Below are positions 1 through 12,890 of a stretch of 64,000 bases of DNA, one piece after another; positions within the stretch are counted from its first letter, which is position 1, and every line of letters begins with the position of its first letter. Made by a program: the position numbers and the translations under genes. Origin of the DNA: CBDANZ01 sp965197865 (GTDB lineage Bacteria; Acidobacteriota; Vicinamibacteria; Vicinamibacterales; CAVVIG01); the NCBI GenBank assembly GCA_965197865.1, contig CBDANZ010000001.1:62001-126000 (forward strand), given 5' to 3'. The notes below the pieces were generated by a model that was not told where the DNA came from, did no database searches, and saw only the letters and a list, made by a program, of their open reading frames with translations.

Positions 1-1
1 G

Positions 2-4126
<4,125 letters not shown>

Positions 4127-4184
4127 ACCTTGAAAGACGGAAGCCAGGAGTTGCCTCGCCGCCTGCTGGTGGGGCGCACCCGTC

Positions 4185-4858
4185 ATGGACTCACCCACGG
4201 TCATCGTCATCGCCAGGCCCGAGCATATGGCGGCAATGCGGAAGCGGCTGGGAGCCAATTTGCCCGTGGTCGCGTTTTCAGCCGCCGAGTCTCTCCAGGT
4301 GCTTGCGACCATTCGGCCCGCCCTCCCAGAATCCTGGCACTCGATCCGACGTTTGCGGCGACTTCGCGCGGGGCGATGCTGGTCGCAAGGGTCAAGGCCG
4401 AATCACCCGCTGACGTCGAACTGCGCGTCCTCATTGAAGACGAGGACAAGGTCCTCCTGATCCTGTCGCAGCTGGCCGCCTCGCCTGAGAAGGCGCTGTG
4501 GCAGACCTCGCGCCCATTGGATCGGACCGGCACGCGTCGCACCGCTCGGTTTCCGATGAGCCGACTCGAGGTTGTGGTGAACGGCAAAGACAGTCATCTC
4601 GTCAATCTCTCGGTCACCGGCGCGCAGGTGCTCGTGCCGACTCGTCTGCGTCCTACGCAAACCATGCGCCTCACGTTGTCGGACAAGTCGACGGAACTGC
4701 GTTGTCGATCCGCCGTCGCGTGGTCGGTTGCCGTGCCGACTGGCTCAACGGTCCAATACCGGGTGGGGCTGGAGTTCATCGATCCAGACACGACACAGCT
4801 TGAAGCTTTCTGCGCGCAGTCTGGAGGCTCTCCCGATCCGCACTTCGGATCCACGTAA
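4185..4858 (+). pseudogene. PilZ-domain protein with a frameshift
   Basis: PilZ domains bind cyclic di-GMP. The gene reads in two frames. From the ATG at 4185 the first ~45 residues (MDSPTVIVIARPEHMAAMRK...) look like a receiver-type N-terminus. The continuation (RILALDPTFAATSRGAML...) is one frame over, so a one-base indel lies near 4316-4332. The C-terminal half has the PilZ signature: an Arg-rich start (RRTARFPMSRLEV), then NLSVTGAQV as the D/NxSxxG motif, then GLEFIDP. Either the gene is decaying or the base is a sequencing error; the second half looks well conserved. The ATG at 4185 was chosen over a start at 4130 because the upstream frame is not protein-like. Confidence 0.7.
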
Positions 4859-4877
4859 ACGGTGTCGGCTTTAGGCG

Positions 4878-5459
4878 ATGCGCCACTGCGGAAAGATCCT
4901 CGCGTTCGGCACTGCAATCTCTTTGAGCTTCCACGCACCCGCTTTTGGGGACGAGCGACCTTTTGGCAAAGGGAGCCGCACGCGCGGCCTGGTAGGCGGC
5001 TGGGGGCACAGCTGGCACCCGATTTTCGGCCAGACTCGCAGCGACATCGCATTCATGGCGTTCCATCCGCGTATGGGATGGTTCGTCAGCGACCGCCTGG
5101 AACTTTACGGAGAAGCGACGGTCTTTGTTTATTATCAGCCGCACCTCGACGTGACCGCGGGGCTGGGCGGGCTGGCCGGACGCTATTACTTGACGGCGAG
5201 CGGCCGCTGGATCCCGTACGTTCATGCGGGTGCCGGCCTGGTCTGGACCTCGCTTGATGTTGCGGAGATCGACCGAATCGCGAATTTCCAGCTCTTCGTG
5301 GGTGTTGGATGGCGCCAGAACCGGGTCCGTGGCCCCAGGTGGGTTTTCGAGTTCCGCAATCACCACATTTCGAACGCCGGGACCGCTGGCGAGAACCTGG
5401 GCATCAACGCCGCCGTCATTCTAGCGGGCGCCGAATCGGTCCTGCGGCCATCGCGATGA
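4878..5459 (+). CDS. PagL-like lipid A 3-O-deacylase (acyloxyacyl hydrolase family)
   Basis: This is a 193-residue outer-membrane beta-barrel candidate. A signal peptide covers about residues 1-24 (positively charged start, hydrophobic core, cut near AFG-DE). The C-terminal motif EFRNHHISNAG followed by NLGIN matches the catalytic His-Ser region of PagL enzymes, which remove the 3-O acyl chain from lipid A. Amphipathic strands such as LELYGEATVFVYYQP fit a small barrel. It starts 19 bases after the PilZ remnant and may be cotranscribed with it. The family call rests on the HxSN motif and overall size. Exact substrate use is inferred. Confidence 0.72.
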   Translation: MRHCGKILAFGTAISLSFHAPAFGDERPFGKGSRTRGLVGGWGHSWHPIFGQTRSDIAFMAFHPRMGWFVSDRLELYGEATVFVYYQPHLDVTAGLGGLAGRYYLTASGRWIPYVHAGAGLVWTSLDVAEIDRIANFQLFVGVGWRQNRVRGPRWVFEFRNHHISNAGTAGENLGINAAVILAGAESVLRPSR

Positions 5460-5522
5460 GCGAACAGGGTGTGACGTGACGCGGAGGAGACAGTCAGGTT
5501 GGTCTTCACCTCGGAGGAAACG

Positions 5523-6233
5523 ATGACAGACTGGCGTCGTCTCGAGCAGCGCATCTCCCAATCGGTCCAACTCAGCCGTCGCCCCGTGGCGGTCGCTTTT
5601 CTTGACGCCGCGCCTCACGGCGTTGTGAGATTCACGGGAACCGAGCCTTCAGCCTGCAGTTTTTGGCGCCTGGCTGCGGAGGGTCGCACCTTTTGGGCGG
5701 CGCCGTCAGATCATTTCAACTGCGCGGTCGGCAGCTACATACTCAATATCGATCTGGTGCCGGAGCGCGCGCCGGAGACCGAGCAGACGCTGGCGATGAT
5801 GTTTCGCGCAGGCTATGTCCGACCCGACGAAGTGGCTGGCATTCCGCGCCTGGCCCGATCGCCGGCCGCCATCGTGTACTCGGTATTGGCGGACACGCCC
5901 GTGTCCCCCAGCGTGGTGCTGTTTGCGTGTCGTCCTGCCTCGGCGATGCTGCTTCAGGAGGCCGGCATCCGCGCCGGCAAGGCTGCGGCGCTGCCTCCGC
6001 TTGGCCGGCCGACCTACATGGCGTTGCCGGCGGCGCTTGCGCACGGCACGGTGACCAGCCTTGGCTGTGTCGGGAACCGCACGTACACCGGGCTGGGCGA
6101 AGACGAGCTCTACGTCGCCGTCCCCGGGGCGGACCTTTCTGAAATTGCTGATGCGCTCGAGGTGGTGAAGTCCGCCAACGCGGAGCTCCTCGCGTATGCA
6201 CGGAGCCGCCGCGCGGCGCTTTCCACGGAGTAA
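5523..6233 (+). CDS. DUF169 family protein
   Basis: This is a soluble protein of 236 residues. The pattern of Arg-Pro-Val-Ala-Val early on, CSFWRLAA, and the Cys-rich stretch FNCAVGSYIL around residue 60-70 is typical of the DUF169 family, whose biochemical role is not established. I chose the ATG at 5523 because it follows a good ribosome-binding site (CGGAGGAAACG); the longer open frame from 5499 lacks one. A late Cys (SLGCVGNRTYTG) resembles the conserved C-terminal DUF169 region. No membrane segment is seen. Neighbours give no clear pathway. Confidence 0.7.
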   Translation: MTDWRRLEQRISQSVQLSRRPVAVAFLDAAPHGVVRFTGTEPSACSFWRLAAEGRTFWAAPSDHFNCAVGSYILNIDLVPERAPETEQTLAMMFRAGYVRPDEVAGIPRLARSPAAIVYSVLADTPVSPSVVLFACRPASAMLLQEAGIRAGKAAALPPLGRPTYMALPAALAHGTVTSLGCVGNRTYTGLGEDELYVAVPGADLSEIADALEVVKSANAELLAYARSRRAALSTE

Positions 6234-6353
6234 CCGAAAGGTGGGCGTGCTGACGCTCGGAAGTCTGGCCGCACTGAAGTGTCCTGCACCGGGGGTCGAG
6301 TCGCGGGCCGCCGCCAGCTTTAAGCTCGGGCCTGTAGCGCGGTGATCGTGTCC

Positions 6354-6440
6354 TTAAGGATTCAGATAGGCAATGCCGGCCAGAAGCATCACCCCGGCAT
6401 ACATGGCTGTGGGGGCCGGAGCAAGATGATTCTCTTCCAT
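6354..6440 (-). pseudogene. Remnant of a membrane protein C-terminal segment (possibly TMEM175/DUF1211-like)
   Basis: A 28-codon minus-strand frame reads MEENHLAPAPTAMYAGVMLL, continues through a hydrophobic helix and then stops. The Pro-Thr-Ala-x-Tyr-Gly/Ala-x-Val-Leu-Leu pattern recalls one helix of TMEM175-like potassium channels, from memory only. No matching upstream or downstream coding sequence is visible, so at most it is a leftover piece in a 273-base gap. The rest of the gap (6234-6353 and 6441-6506) shows nothing else I can support. Low confidence. Confidence 0.25.
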
Positions 6441-6506
6441 GCAACCAGTGACGATCGGGGACCAGGGACAGCCACCCTAAGACTAGGCGGCGGCTAGGCT
6501 TGACAG

Positions 6507-7484
6507 ATGCGATTCTTGGCCTATGGCGTTGTTTCGTCTGTTCCGAACGTGATCGTCGACGGGTCGCGGACCCAAGGGACGATCCTGACGCTTTCACACT
6601 GGCCGCTGAGCGGTACTCCGGCCGCGCTCAAAGGCGACACGTCGGCCGAGATCGTGTTCAAGTATCTCGACTCTTCGGAGTTTCACGTTCAAGCCGACGC
6701 CGTGTCGAACAATCACTTCGACGAAGACGGCCTCGCGGGCATTTTCACGACGATTGCACCGTTAACGGCAGATCGATATCGGCAGCTGCTTCTAGACGTC
6801 GCCCAGGCCGGCGACTTTGGGGTTCTTGCAGGGCGTGATGCTGCTCGGATCACGTTCACGCTGTCGGCCCATGCCAATGCAGATACGTCTCCACTGCCGA
6901 GGGGCATTCTTGAGCTGCCGTATCCTAACCTGACGAGCGAACTGTATGTCCAGCTCCTCGAGCTGTTGCCGCGCTTGCTCACGAGTGTGGACGAGTACCG
7001 ATCGGTTTGGGAAGGTGAGGATGCACAGCTGACAGCCAGCGAAAGATGTATCGAGAAGGGACGCATCACGATCGAGGATCGGCCTGAGCTTGACCTCGCG
7101 ATCATCCGGATAGCCGAGGACGTCGCCACCGATGGCGTGCATCGATTTACCCAACAACACGTGGCCGAGTATCACCCGTTTGCTCTTCACAACAGGACGC
7201 GTTGCAGTCGACTGCTGGTACTGCAGGGCAACCTCGTGGAGCTTCAATATCGGTACGAGAGCTGGGTCCAGATGGTGTCAAGAAGGCCCGCGCCGCGAGT
7301 CGACCTGTCGAAGCTGGCGAATGAGCTGAATCGCGAAGAGGAAACGCCTGGGCGTTGGGCATTCGACGGAGTCGATCACATCACTCCCAGGCTTCACTTG
7401 GATGGAGCCCCCGCCACTTCCATTCCGCGAGAAACCATCGTAAGACGCATCGAACACCACCTGCGGACTGGGCCGCCAGCTTGA
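6507..7484 (+). CDS. Conserved hypothetical protein, DUF6687-like
   Basis: This is a 325-residue soluble protein. It opens with MRFLAYGVVSSVPNVIVDG and contains TLSHWPLSGTP and NNHFDEDGLAGIF, sequences I associate with the DUF6687 family found in acidobacteria and actinobacteria. The HxDxDG-like HFDEDG stretch recalls DHH-type phosphoesterase metal sites, which is only a suggestion. The start lacks a Shine-Dalgarno sequence. A TAGGCT box ends exactly 6 bases before the ATG, so the message could be leaderless, although no clear -35 is present. The function is unknown. Confidence 0.7.
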   Translation: MRFLAYGVVSSVPNVIVDGSRTQGTILTLSHWPLSGTPAALKGDTSAEIVFKYLDSSEFHVQADAVSNNHFDEDGLAGIFTTIAPLTADRYRQLLLDVAQAGDFGVLAGRDAARITFTLSAHANADTSPLPRGILELPYPNLTSELYVQLLELLPRLLTSVDEYRSVWEGEDAQLTASERCIEKGRITIEDRPELDLAIIRIAEDVATDGVHRFTQQHVAEYHPFALHNRTRCSRLLVLQGNLVELQYRYESWVQMVSRRPAPRVDLSKLANELNREEETPGRWAFDGVDHITPRLHLDGAPATSIPRETIVRRIEHHLRTGPPA

Positions 7485-7540
7485 AATCCGTACAACTAGC
7501 GGGTCGTCCCCGCCGGCAGCAAGGGTGCCGGCTCGCGGCC

Positions 7541-7987
7541 GTCAGCGACCAAGGCGTGCGACCTGAGGCGCTCGGCCGCTTCAACATCGCACCGGGCGAT
7601 TACATGATGGCGTGCGCCGGATCGCCGGCGGCCATGAGAACCCGGGCCTTCATCGAGAAGATGAAGCGAGGCCCCGTCGCCTTCATGACGGTCATCCCGT
7701 CTGGTCCGCCGTCGATGAGGAAGAGCCTGATGCTTTGGTTCGTCTACTCGATCTTCGTCGGCGTCTTCGCTTCCTACGTGGCAGGCCGTGCGCTCAGACT
7801 GGGCGCCGATTATCTTGAAGTGTTTAGCGTTGTCGGCACGACGGCATTCCTCGGGTACTCGTTCGCGTTTCTTTAGAATTCGATCTGGTACTATCACAAC
7901 TGGCGAATGACAATCCTGACCATGTTCGATGGCCTGGTGTATGGGCTCTTGACGGCGTGCACGTTCGGCTGGCTTCGGCCGCGCTGA
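7541..7987 (+). pseudogene. Truncated membrane protein interrupted by an in-frame TAG
   Basis: One continuous frame reads from GVRPEALGRFNIAPGDYMMA through EKMKRGPVAFMTVIPSG and two hydrophobic helices to SYSFAFL. It then meets a TAG at 7874-7876 and continues in the same frame as NSIWYYHNWRMTILTMFDG to a final TGA at 7985. The sequence after the TAG looks like the natural C-terminus (GLLTACTFGWLRPR). Related proteins as I recall them also have an N-terminal membrane helix, missing here because the DUF6687 gene ends just upstream. So the gene has lost its N-terminus and acquired an amber stop. Function unknown. Confidence 0.65.
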
Positions 7988-7995
7988 CCCTCAAC

Positions 7996-8745
7996 TCAGT
8001 GCGTCAGCCCGTATAGCATGTAATTCACGCCGATCTCGTACGCCTCGTTCGACGGAGCCACTTGAAAGAGGCCCCGTCCCGACCATTCCCAGTATTCCGC
8101 TACGTCGTTGTTGTGGTTGGCGACGACCATCAGCCGCATGGAGGGATCGTTGTTTTCGTAGATGCCGTAGTAGGTGGGGAGGATGCCGTACATCGGATGC
8201 GGAACGTTGATCATCTTCATCCTGAAGAACGAATCGAAGATTAAATTCGTCTCGTTCAGCTTCACGAATCGAGCTTCCGGCAGCACGCGGCGCATCTGCG
8301 CCTCGAAGTTGTTCCAGTGCTCGTTTTCGAAGTCGTCGAAAATCGCGAAACCGCCTTTGAGGAGGTATTCGCGAAACCGCGCCGCCTCGAGGTCGATCAT
8401 CGTCCAGAAGCCGGGCTCCCACATGTACGCGATCGGGTACCTCAAAAGCTGAGGGTTGTCGAGCGTCAGAATCAGGCTGCCGTCGATGTTGGCATCGACG
8501 AGCGTGAGCTCTCTGAGGATCGTCATGAGATTCTGCTCGGCCTGCGGGAAGTCGTGGTTCCACGCGTTGCTGAAGCCGCCGCGCCAGAAGCCGCCCAGGC
8601 CCGACTCCCAGCGAAGGCGCACGAACGTGAACCGGCTGTCGTACGCTGGTTGGAGGCGGCCCCAGCCCTCCGACCCTGAAGAGGCGGATGCCGCGATGAC
8701 GCCACCGAGCAAGGTCACGAGCAGTATCCGGCGCCAGCGACCCAT
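7996..8745 (-). CDS. DUF4159 domain protein, exported
   Basis: This is a 249-residue protein with an N-terminal signal peptide (MGRWRRILLVTLLGGVIAAS). The mature part has the DUF4159 features: an early stretch of basic and aromatic residues (FTFVRLRWESG), DIDGSLILTL-like text, and the GGFAIFDDFE segment, which resembles the glutamine-amidotransferase-like fold proposed for this family. Its role is not established; homologues often occur near membrane and secretion genes. It is convergent with the preceding pseudogene. A GGAGAG ribosome site precedes the ATG. Confidence 0.72.
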   Translation of the reverse strand: MGRWRRILLVTLLGGVIAASASSGSEGWGRLQPAYDSRFTFVRLRWESGLGGFWRGGFSNAWNHDFPQAEQNLMTILRELTLVDANIDGSLILTLDNPQLLRYPIAYMWEPGFWTMIDLEAARFREYLLKGGFAIFDDFENEHWNNFEAQMRRVLPEARFVKLNETNLIFDSFFRMKMINVPHPMYGILPTYYGIYENNDPSMRLMVVANHNNDVAEYWEWSGRGLFQVAPSNEAYEIGVNYMLYGLTH

Positions 8746-8868
8746 GTCAAGCTACTCTCCAGACGCGGTCAATTATCCCACGGCGAGACCCGGCCCGGCC
8801 TGAGCGGTGAGGCCGATTTCGTGGTACTCTCCCGGCGACGCTCTTTTGCGTCTTCCAGAGGAGAACGC

Positions 8869-9153
8869 ATGGCAAAAAGGACTGCGAAGAAAAAGCCGGC
8901 GCGCAAGCCCACTGCGGCCTTCATGAGGCCGGTGACGCCGAGCGCAACACTCGCGATGGTTGTGGGCTCGAAGCCGATACCGCGTACCGAGGTTACCAAG
9001 AAACTTTGGGCCTACATCAAGAAGAACGGTCTGCAAGATAAGCAGAACAGGCGCTTGATTAACGCCGACGCGATGCTGAAGCCGGTCTTCGATGGCAAGT
9101 CGTCGGTGAACATGTTCGCAATGACCAAACTGGTGAGCAAGCATCTGAAATAA
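8869..9153 (+). CDS. SWIB/MDM2 domain protein
   Basis: This is a small basic protein of 94 residues. The first ~25 residues are Lys/Arg/Ala-rich (MAKRTAKKKPARKPTAAF). The SWIB domain follows (GSKPIPRTEVTKKLWAYIKK, then NGLQDKQNRRLINAD). Bacterial SWIB proteins are thought to bind nucleic acid or chromatin-like complexes, and chlamydial ones are fused to topoisomerase. The ATG at 8869 follows AGAGGAGAACGC, a better start than the upstream frame at 8821. A strong terminator follows, so it is probably a single-gene unit. Confidence 0.88.
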   Translation: MAKRTAKKKPARKPTAAFMRPVTPSATLAMVVGSKPIPRTEVTKKLWAYIKKNGLQDKQNRRLINADAMLKPVFDGKSSVNMFAMTKLVSKHLK

Positions 9154-9222
9154 GCTCGCCTGCGCTTTGTCTTTGGGACGAGTCACTCGGGCACGCGGGT
9201 TCGAGGTAAACACGCGGATCGA

Positions 9223-9255
9223 GGCGACGACCAAGCGGTCGTCGCCTTTTTATTT
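9223..9255 (+). terminator. Rho-independent terminator after the SWIB gene
   Basis: The arms GGCGACGACC and GGTCGTCGCC form a perfect 10-bp stem with loop AAGC, followed directly by TTTTTATTTT. This is a textbook intrinsic terminator, 70 bases after the SWIB stop. Confidence 0.95.
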
Positions 9256-9395
9256 TGATTGCGAATGGAGCGGCGGGATGGTGAGGAGCAGCGCGTCGAC
9301 GTCATGAAGTCGGAACGATTGCTCCCCTTGCGGTTGGTGTTGTTCATCGGGAGCGGCCGAACCGACCGTTTCGACATCGAGGAGATCGAGGCACG

Positions 9396-9700
9396 GCTCC
9401 ATGGTACGAGCCGGTGGTCGAGTCGCTTCGCGAGATCGGCATGTTCTCGGCCACGGGTCTGTTCGCAACCTTTGCCGTCAAGCAAGAGATTTCGAGCCAT
9501 GGCTGAAGGACACGGAGATCAACCTCGATCGCAACCTCCGGCTTCAGTACCTAGCAAGACACAGATTGGGCCTGTATCGAGCCGACGTGATCTTTTCCGA
9601 CATGCGCAACTGCGCCAAGGATTCGGACGAGATTGTCTTCGGATCCGACGATCGGATGCAGGCGCTTCTGCAGAAGATCAGGCTGAATCTGGATCGATGA
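9396..9700 (+). pseudogene. C-terminal fragment of a spermidine-synthase-like protein, frameshifted
   Basis: Two frames together read as the end of a large membrane-linked spermidine synthase homologue. APWYEPVVESLREIGMFSA runs from 9396 to about 9470. After a one-base shift come FEPWLKDTEINLDRNLRLQY and GSDDRMQALLQKIR, ending in TGA at 9700. The catalytic part is absent. The 9256-9395 stretch upstream shows nothing I can support as coding. The region is a remnant rather than a gene; assignment is from the EPWLK..EIN.DRNLRLQYLA pattern only. Confidence 0.45.
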
Positions 9701-9710
9701 GGGAATGAGC

Positions 9711-9738
9711 TTCGCGCCAGCCGCCCGCGCGATAGACT
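9711..9738 (+). promoter_or_regulatory. Candidate promoter for a leaderless cbs transcript
   Basis: A -10 box TAGACT ends exactly 6 bases before the GTG start, and a weak -35 (TTCGCG) sits 16 bases upstream. There is no Shine-Dalgarno sequence. Transcription would start at or next to the GTG. The same 6-base spacing is seen at the S41 protease gene (60398). Confidence 0.45.
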
Positions 9739-9744
9739 CTAGGC

Positions 9745-11112
9745 GTGAAAAAGATTTGCGACACCATCCTGGATGCGATCGGCCACACCCCGATGGTGCG
9801 TCTCAACCGCATCCCGAAGGGCGTGGTCAAGGCGACGGTCGCGGCGAAGCTCGAGACCTTCAACCCCGGCCATTCGATCAAGGACCGCATGGCGGTGAAG
9901 ATGATCGAGGACGCCGAACGCGCCGGCCTCCTTGAACCTGGTGGAATCATCGTCGAGGGGACGTCTGGCAATACCGGCATGGGGCTCGCCATTGTGGCCG
10001 CTGTCAAGGGCTACACATGCGTTTTCACCACGACTGACAAGCAGTCCAAGGAGAAGATTGACGCGCTGAAGGCATTCGGCGCCGAGGTGATCGTCTGCCC
10101 GACCAACGTCGATCCCGCGGACCCGCGGTCGTACTACTCGGTGTCGTCGCGGCTGGAACAGGAAGTGCCCAACGCCTGGAAAGCGAACCAGTACGATAAC
10201 CTGTCGAACTCAACTGCGCACTACGAGCAGACCGGGCCCGAGATCTGGGAGCAGACAGACGGGAAGGTGACCCATCTGGTGGTCGGCGTCGGCACGGGCG
10301 GCACAATCTCCGGCGCCGGACGGTATTTGAAGGAGCGGAACCCGAACATCAAGGTCTGGGGTATCGACACGTACGGTTCGGTCTTCAAGAAGTACAAGGA
10401 AACGGGCGTTTTCGACAAGAACGAGATTTATCCGTACATCACTGAAGGGATCGGTGAAGACTTCCTGCCCAGGAACGTCGATTTCTCGGTGATCGATCAT
10501 TTCGAGAAAGTCACCGACAAGGACGCCGCGGTCATGACCAGGCGACTGGCGCGCGAGGAGGGGATTTTCGCCGGAAACTCATCGGGGTCGGCCGTTGCCG
10601 GACTACTCCAGGTCAAGGATGACTTTCGCACGAACGATCTGGTCGTCGTCATCTTTCACGACCACGGGTCGCGTTATCTCGGAAAGATGTTCAACGACGA
10701 CTGGATGCGCGAGAAAGGCTTCGTCGAGAGGAGCGGGCTGACGGCGCGCGACCTGGTGGCGATGCACGTGTCGGGCGAGCTGTGCTCGATGGAGTCGAAT
10801 GAACCGGTGGAGCATGCGGTGACGCTCATGAGCGATCACGACTTCTCGCAGATCTCCATTACGCGCGACAAGCGCCTTGTCGGATCTCTGAACGAATCCC
10901 GTCTCTACACCGAGCTCGTGCGCAATCCCACTGTGAAGCGCGAACCCGTGGAGTCGATCATGCAGCCGGCGTTCCCGTTCGTGGACATCTCCACGCCGGT
11001 CGATCTCCTGTCGACCATGATCACGCCTGGAAATCCTGCGGTACTCGTGCGTGATTTCAAGACCGAGAAGACCTTCATCATCACTCGGTCTGACGTCATT
11101 CGCGTGCTGTGA
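9745..11112 (+). CDS. cbs: Cystathionine beta-synthase
   Basis: This PLP enzyme joins serine (or a related substrate) and homocysteine in transsulfuration. The N-terminal ~320 residues are the fold-type II catalytic domain, with the PLP lysine in NPGHSIKDR (about Lys46), the phosphate/substrate loop EGTSGNTGMG, and the glycine loop GTGGTISG. The C-terminal ~130 residues form a pair of CBS domains (VAMHVSGELCSMESNEPVEH and the ESIMQPAFPFVDIST region), the regulatory module that separates CBS from plain cysteine synthase. The GTG start is supported by the frame and by the promoter position. Length 455 is normal for the two-domain form. Confidence 0.92.
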   Translation: MKKICDTILDAIGHTPMVRLNRIPKGVVKATVAAKLETFNPGHSIKDRMAVKMIEDAERAGLLEPGGIIVEGTSGNTGMGLAIVAAVKGYTCVFTTTDKQSKEKIDALKAFGAEVIVCPTNVDPADPRSYYSVSSRLEQEVPNAWKANQYDNLSNSTAHYEQTGPEIWEQTDGKVTHLVVGVGTGGTISGAGRYLKERNPNIKVWGIDTYGSVFKKYKETGVFDKNEIYPYITEGIGEDFLPRNVDFSVIDHFEKVTDKDAAVMTRRLAREEGIFAGNSSGSAVAGLLQVKDDFRTNDLVVVIFHDHGSRYLGKMFNDDWMREKGFVERSGLTARDLVAMHVSGELCSMESNEPVEHAVTLMSDHDFSQISITRDKRLVGSLNESRLYTELVRNPTVKREPVESIMQPAFPFVDISTPVDLLSTMITPGNPAVLVRDFKTEKTFIITRSDVIRVL

Positions 11113-11171
11113 ACAGGTGTTGAGGTCGCGCGCCGGAGCGGGTCTAAGGACCAGCGCTACATCATGAGGTT

Positions 11172-11943
11172 ATGAAGTCGCTTCTAGCCGTCACGCGCGC
11201 GGCAAACTCCATGATGGCGGCGCGCGAACCAACCCTCCTCTTGCCCCTACCGATTGAGGTCGAAAAGGCAGCGGCAGAGCACCAGGAGTACGAGCGAGCC
11301 CTTGCGGATCTTGGGTGCTCGGTGCAGCAGCTTCCGGTCGGTTCGGATATGCCCGATTCGGTGTTCATCGAGGACACGGCCGTCACGCTCGACGAGATTG
11401 CCATCATTACGCGCCCGGGAGCCGAGTCCCGGCGCCGCGAGACGGCAGCGGTCGAAGAGCGGCTGAAGCGCCAGCGGTTGCTTGGTCGCATCGAGGCGCC
11501 GGGAATGCTCGACGGAGGCGACGTGCTCGTGACCGGCCGCTCGGCCTTCATCGGATCATCCGGCCGCACGAATCCAGACGGCATCGAGCAGATGCGACGG
11601 CTGCTCGAATACTTCGGGTACTCGCTCCAGGCCGTTGCCCGTGCTGGGCTGCCTGCACCTCAAGGCGGCCGTCAGGGCGGCATCCAAGACGGTGCTCGTC
11701 ATCAATCGCCACCGGGTGCCCGCGGAAACTTTCAGCGGGTTCGAGCTCATCGACGTTGACTCTCACGAACAGGACGCCGCCAACGTGCTACGCGTCGGCG
11801 ACCGCCTCGTCTGTGCGGCGGCGTTCCAGCGGACGCGCGAGCGGCTCGAGCAGCGCGGATTTTCGGTTACTGCCGTGGACGTGAGCGAAATCGCGAAGGC
11901 CGGGGGTGCCCCTACGTGCTGCAGCGTGATTCTTGGGGCGTGA
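11172..11943 (+). pseudogene. ddaH: Dimethylarginine dimethylaminohydrolase with a frameshift
   Basis: The enzyme converts methylated arginines to citrulline. The N-terminal frame reads MKSLLAVTRAANSMM, DSVFIEDTAV (substrate Asp) and APGMLDGGDVLVTG. The C-terminal frame begins near 11637 and reads PVLGCLHLKAAVR (catalytic His) to GAPTCCSVIL (catalytic Cys). Removing one T from GCCGTTGCCCGTG at about 11635 restores a single ~256-residue protein with every active-site residue. So this is either a very young pseudogene or a base error. The first codons overlap one arm of a repeat also found after rpsL (see the repeat at 13717). Confidence 0.75.
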
Positions 11944-12059
11944 GGACGTCGGTCTGAAGACGGACGCAGCCACGTTCGGTGGTTTGCCGTACTGCGAAGA
12001 ATTGCGCGGAAGCGTGCTGTGGCGAACGTCGATGCCGACCGATAGAGCACCAGACGTTC

Positions 12060-12890
12060 ATGCGTGTCGTCAGCGAGCAGAGGCCCGCAGAAACCGGCGT
12101 CCTTCGCGCACACGGGGTAACCGACCGAGGCCCGGTTCGGCCGACCAACGAAGACTGTTTCGGGATCGACGATCGACTTTGCCTCTGTGTCGTCGCCGAC
12201 GGCATGGGCGGCCGCAACGGTGGCGAGGTTGCAGCGCGCATCGCCGTAAACGCCGTGACGGAGTACGTTCGCGGCGCGACCCTCTCAACAATGCAATCGG
12301 ATGGCGACCCGAAAGGGCGGGTCCAGTGGCCGTTCGGATTCGATTCGTCTCTTTCCGAGGCGGGCAATCTGCTGCGGACCGCTGTACACCTCGCGAACAG
12401 CCATATCCTCGAAGCCGCTGCCAGCGCTCGCGAACTGTCTGGCATGGGAACGACGATCGTGGTCGCGCTGGTGCGGGATCGCAGCTTGTCGGTGGCACAC
12501 GTCGGCGACAGTCGCGTGTACCTGCTGGCCGGTTGCGAGCTGCGGTTGCTGACGCGCGACGACTCGTGGGTCGCCAGCCTGGAGGCGAGTGAACGCGGAG
12601 CCCATACTCGCTGGTTGCGGTATCACCCGATGCGAAACCTGCTGACCAACGTAGTGGGCACACGGACGCACGCCGACGTGCACATTACTGAAGAGGCGCT
12701 CGAAGGGGACGAGCTCCTGGTGCTCACAACCGACGGTGTGCATGGCGCCGTCGACGATACGGTGCTCGAAAGGGTGCTCGATGAGGGCGGGGACCCGGCC
12801 GAGATCGCCACCCGCCTCATTCGCACCGCGCTTGGGCGCGGCAGCCACGACAACTGTACGGCCATTGTGGCTCGGTACGAACGGCAGTGA
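12060..12890 (+). CDS. PP2C-family Ser/Thr protein phosphatase
   Basis: This is a metal-dependent phosphatase of 276 residues. Visible motifs are TDRGPVRPTNEDCFG (N-terminal Asp/Glu motif), VVADGMGGRNGGEVAA (metal-binding Asp-Gly), GMGTTIVVAL, VAHVGDSRVYLL, LLVLTTDGVHG and HDNCTAIV. It has no membrane segment or sensor domain, so it is probably a free cytosolic phosphatase acting on Hanks-type kinase targets; no kinase gene is in view. I chose the ATG at 12060 because the longer frame from 11979 begins with Cys-rich text that does not look like protein. It ends 106 bases before the str-operon promoter. Confidence 0.9.
   Translation: MRVVSEQRPAETGVLRAHGVTDRGPVRPTNEDCFGIDDRLCLCVVADGMGGRNGGEVAARIAVNAVTEYVRGATLSTMQSDGDPKGRVQWPFGFDSSLSEAGNLLRTAVHLANSHILEAAASARELSGMGTTIVVALVRDRSLSVAHVGDSRVYLLAGCELRLLTRDDSWVASLEASERGAHTRWLRYHPMRNLLTNVVGTRTHADVHITEEALEGDELLVLTTDGVHGAVDDTVLERVLDEGGDPAEIATRLIRTALGRGSHDNCTAIVARYERQ

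Noticed and set aside
9183..9500. Minus-strand frame across the terminator and the spermidine-synthase remnant
   Set aside because: Runs through a perfect terminator and is antisense to recognisable remnant protein text.
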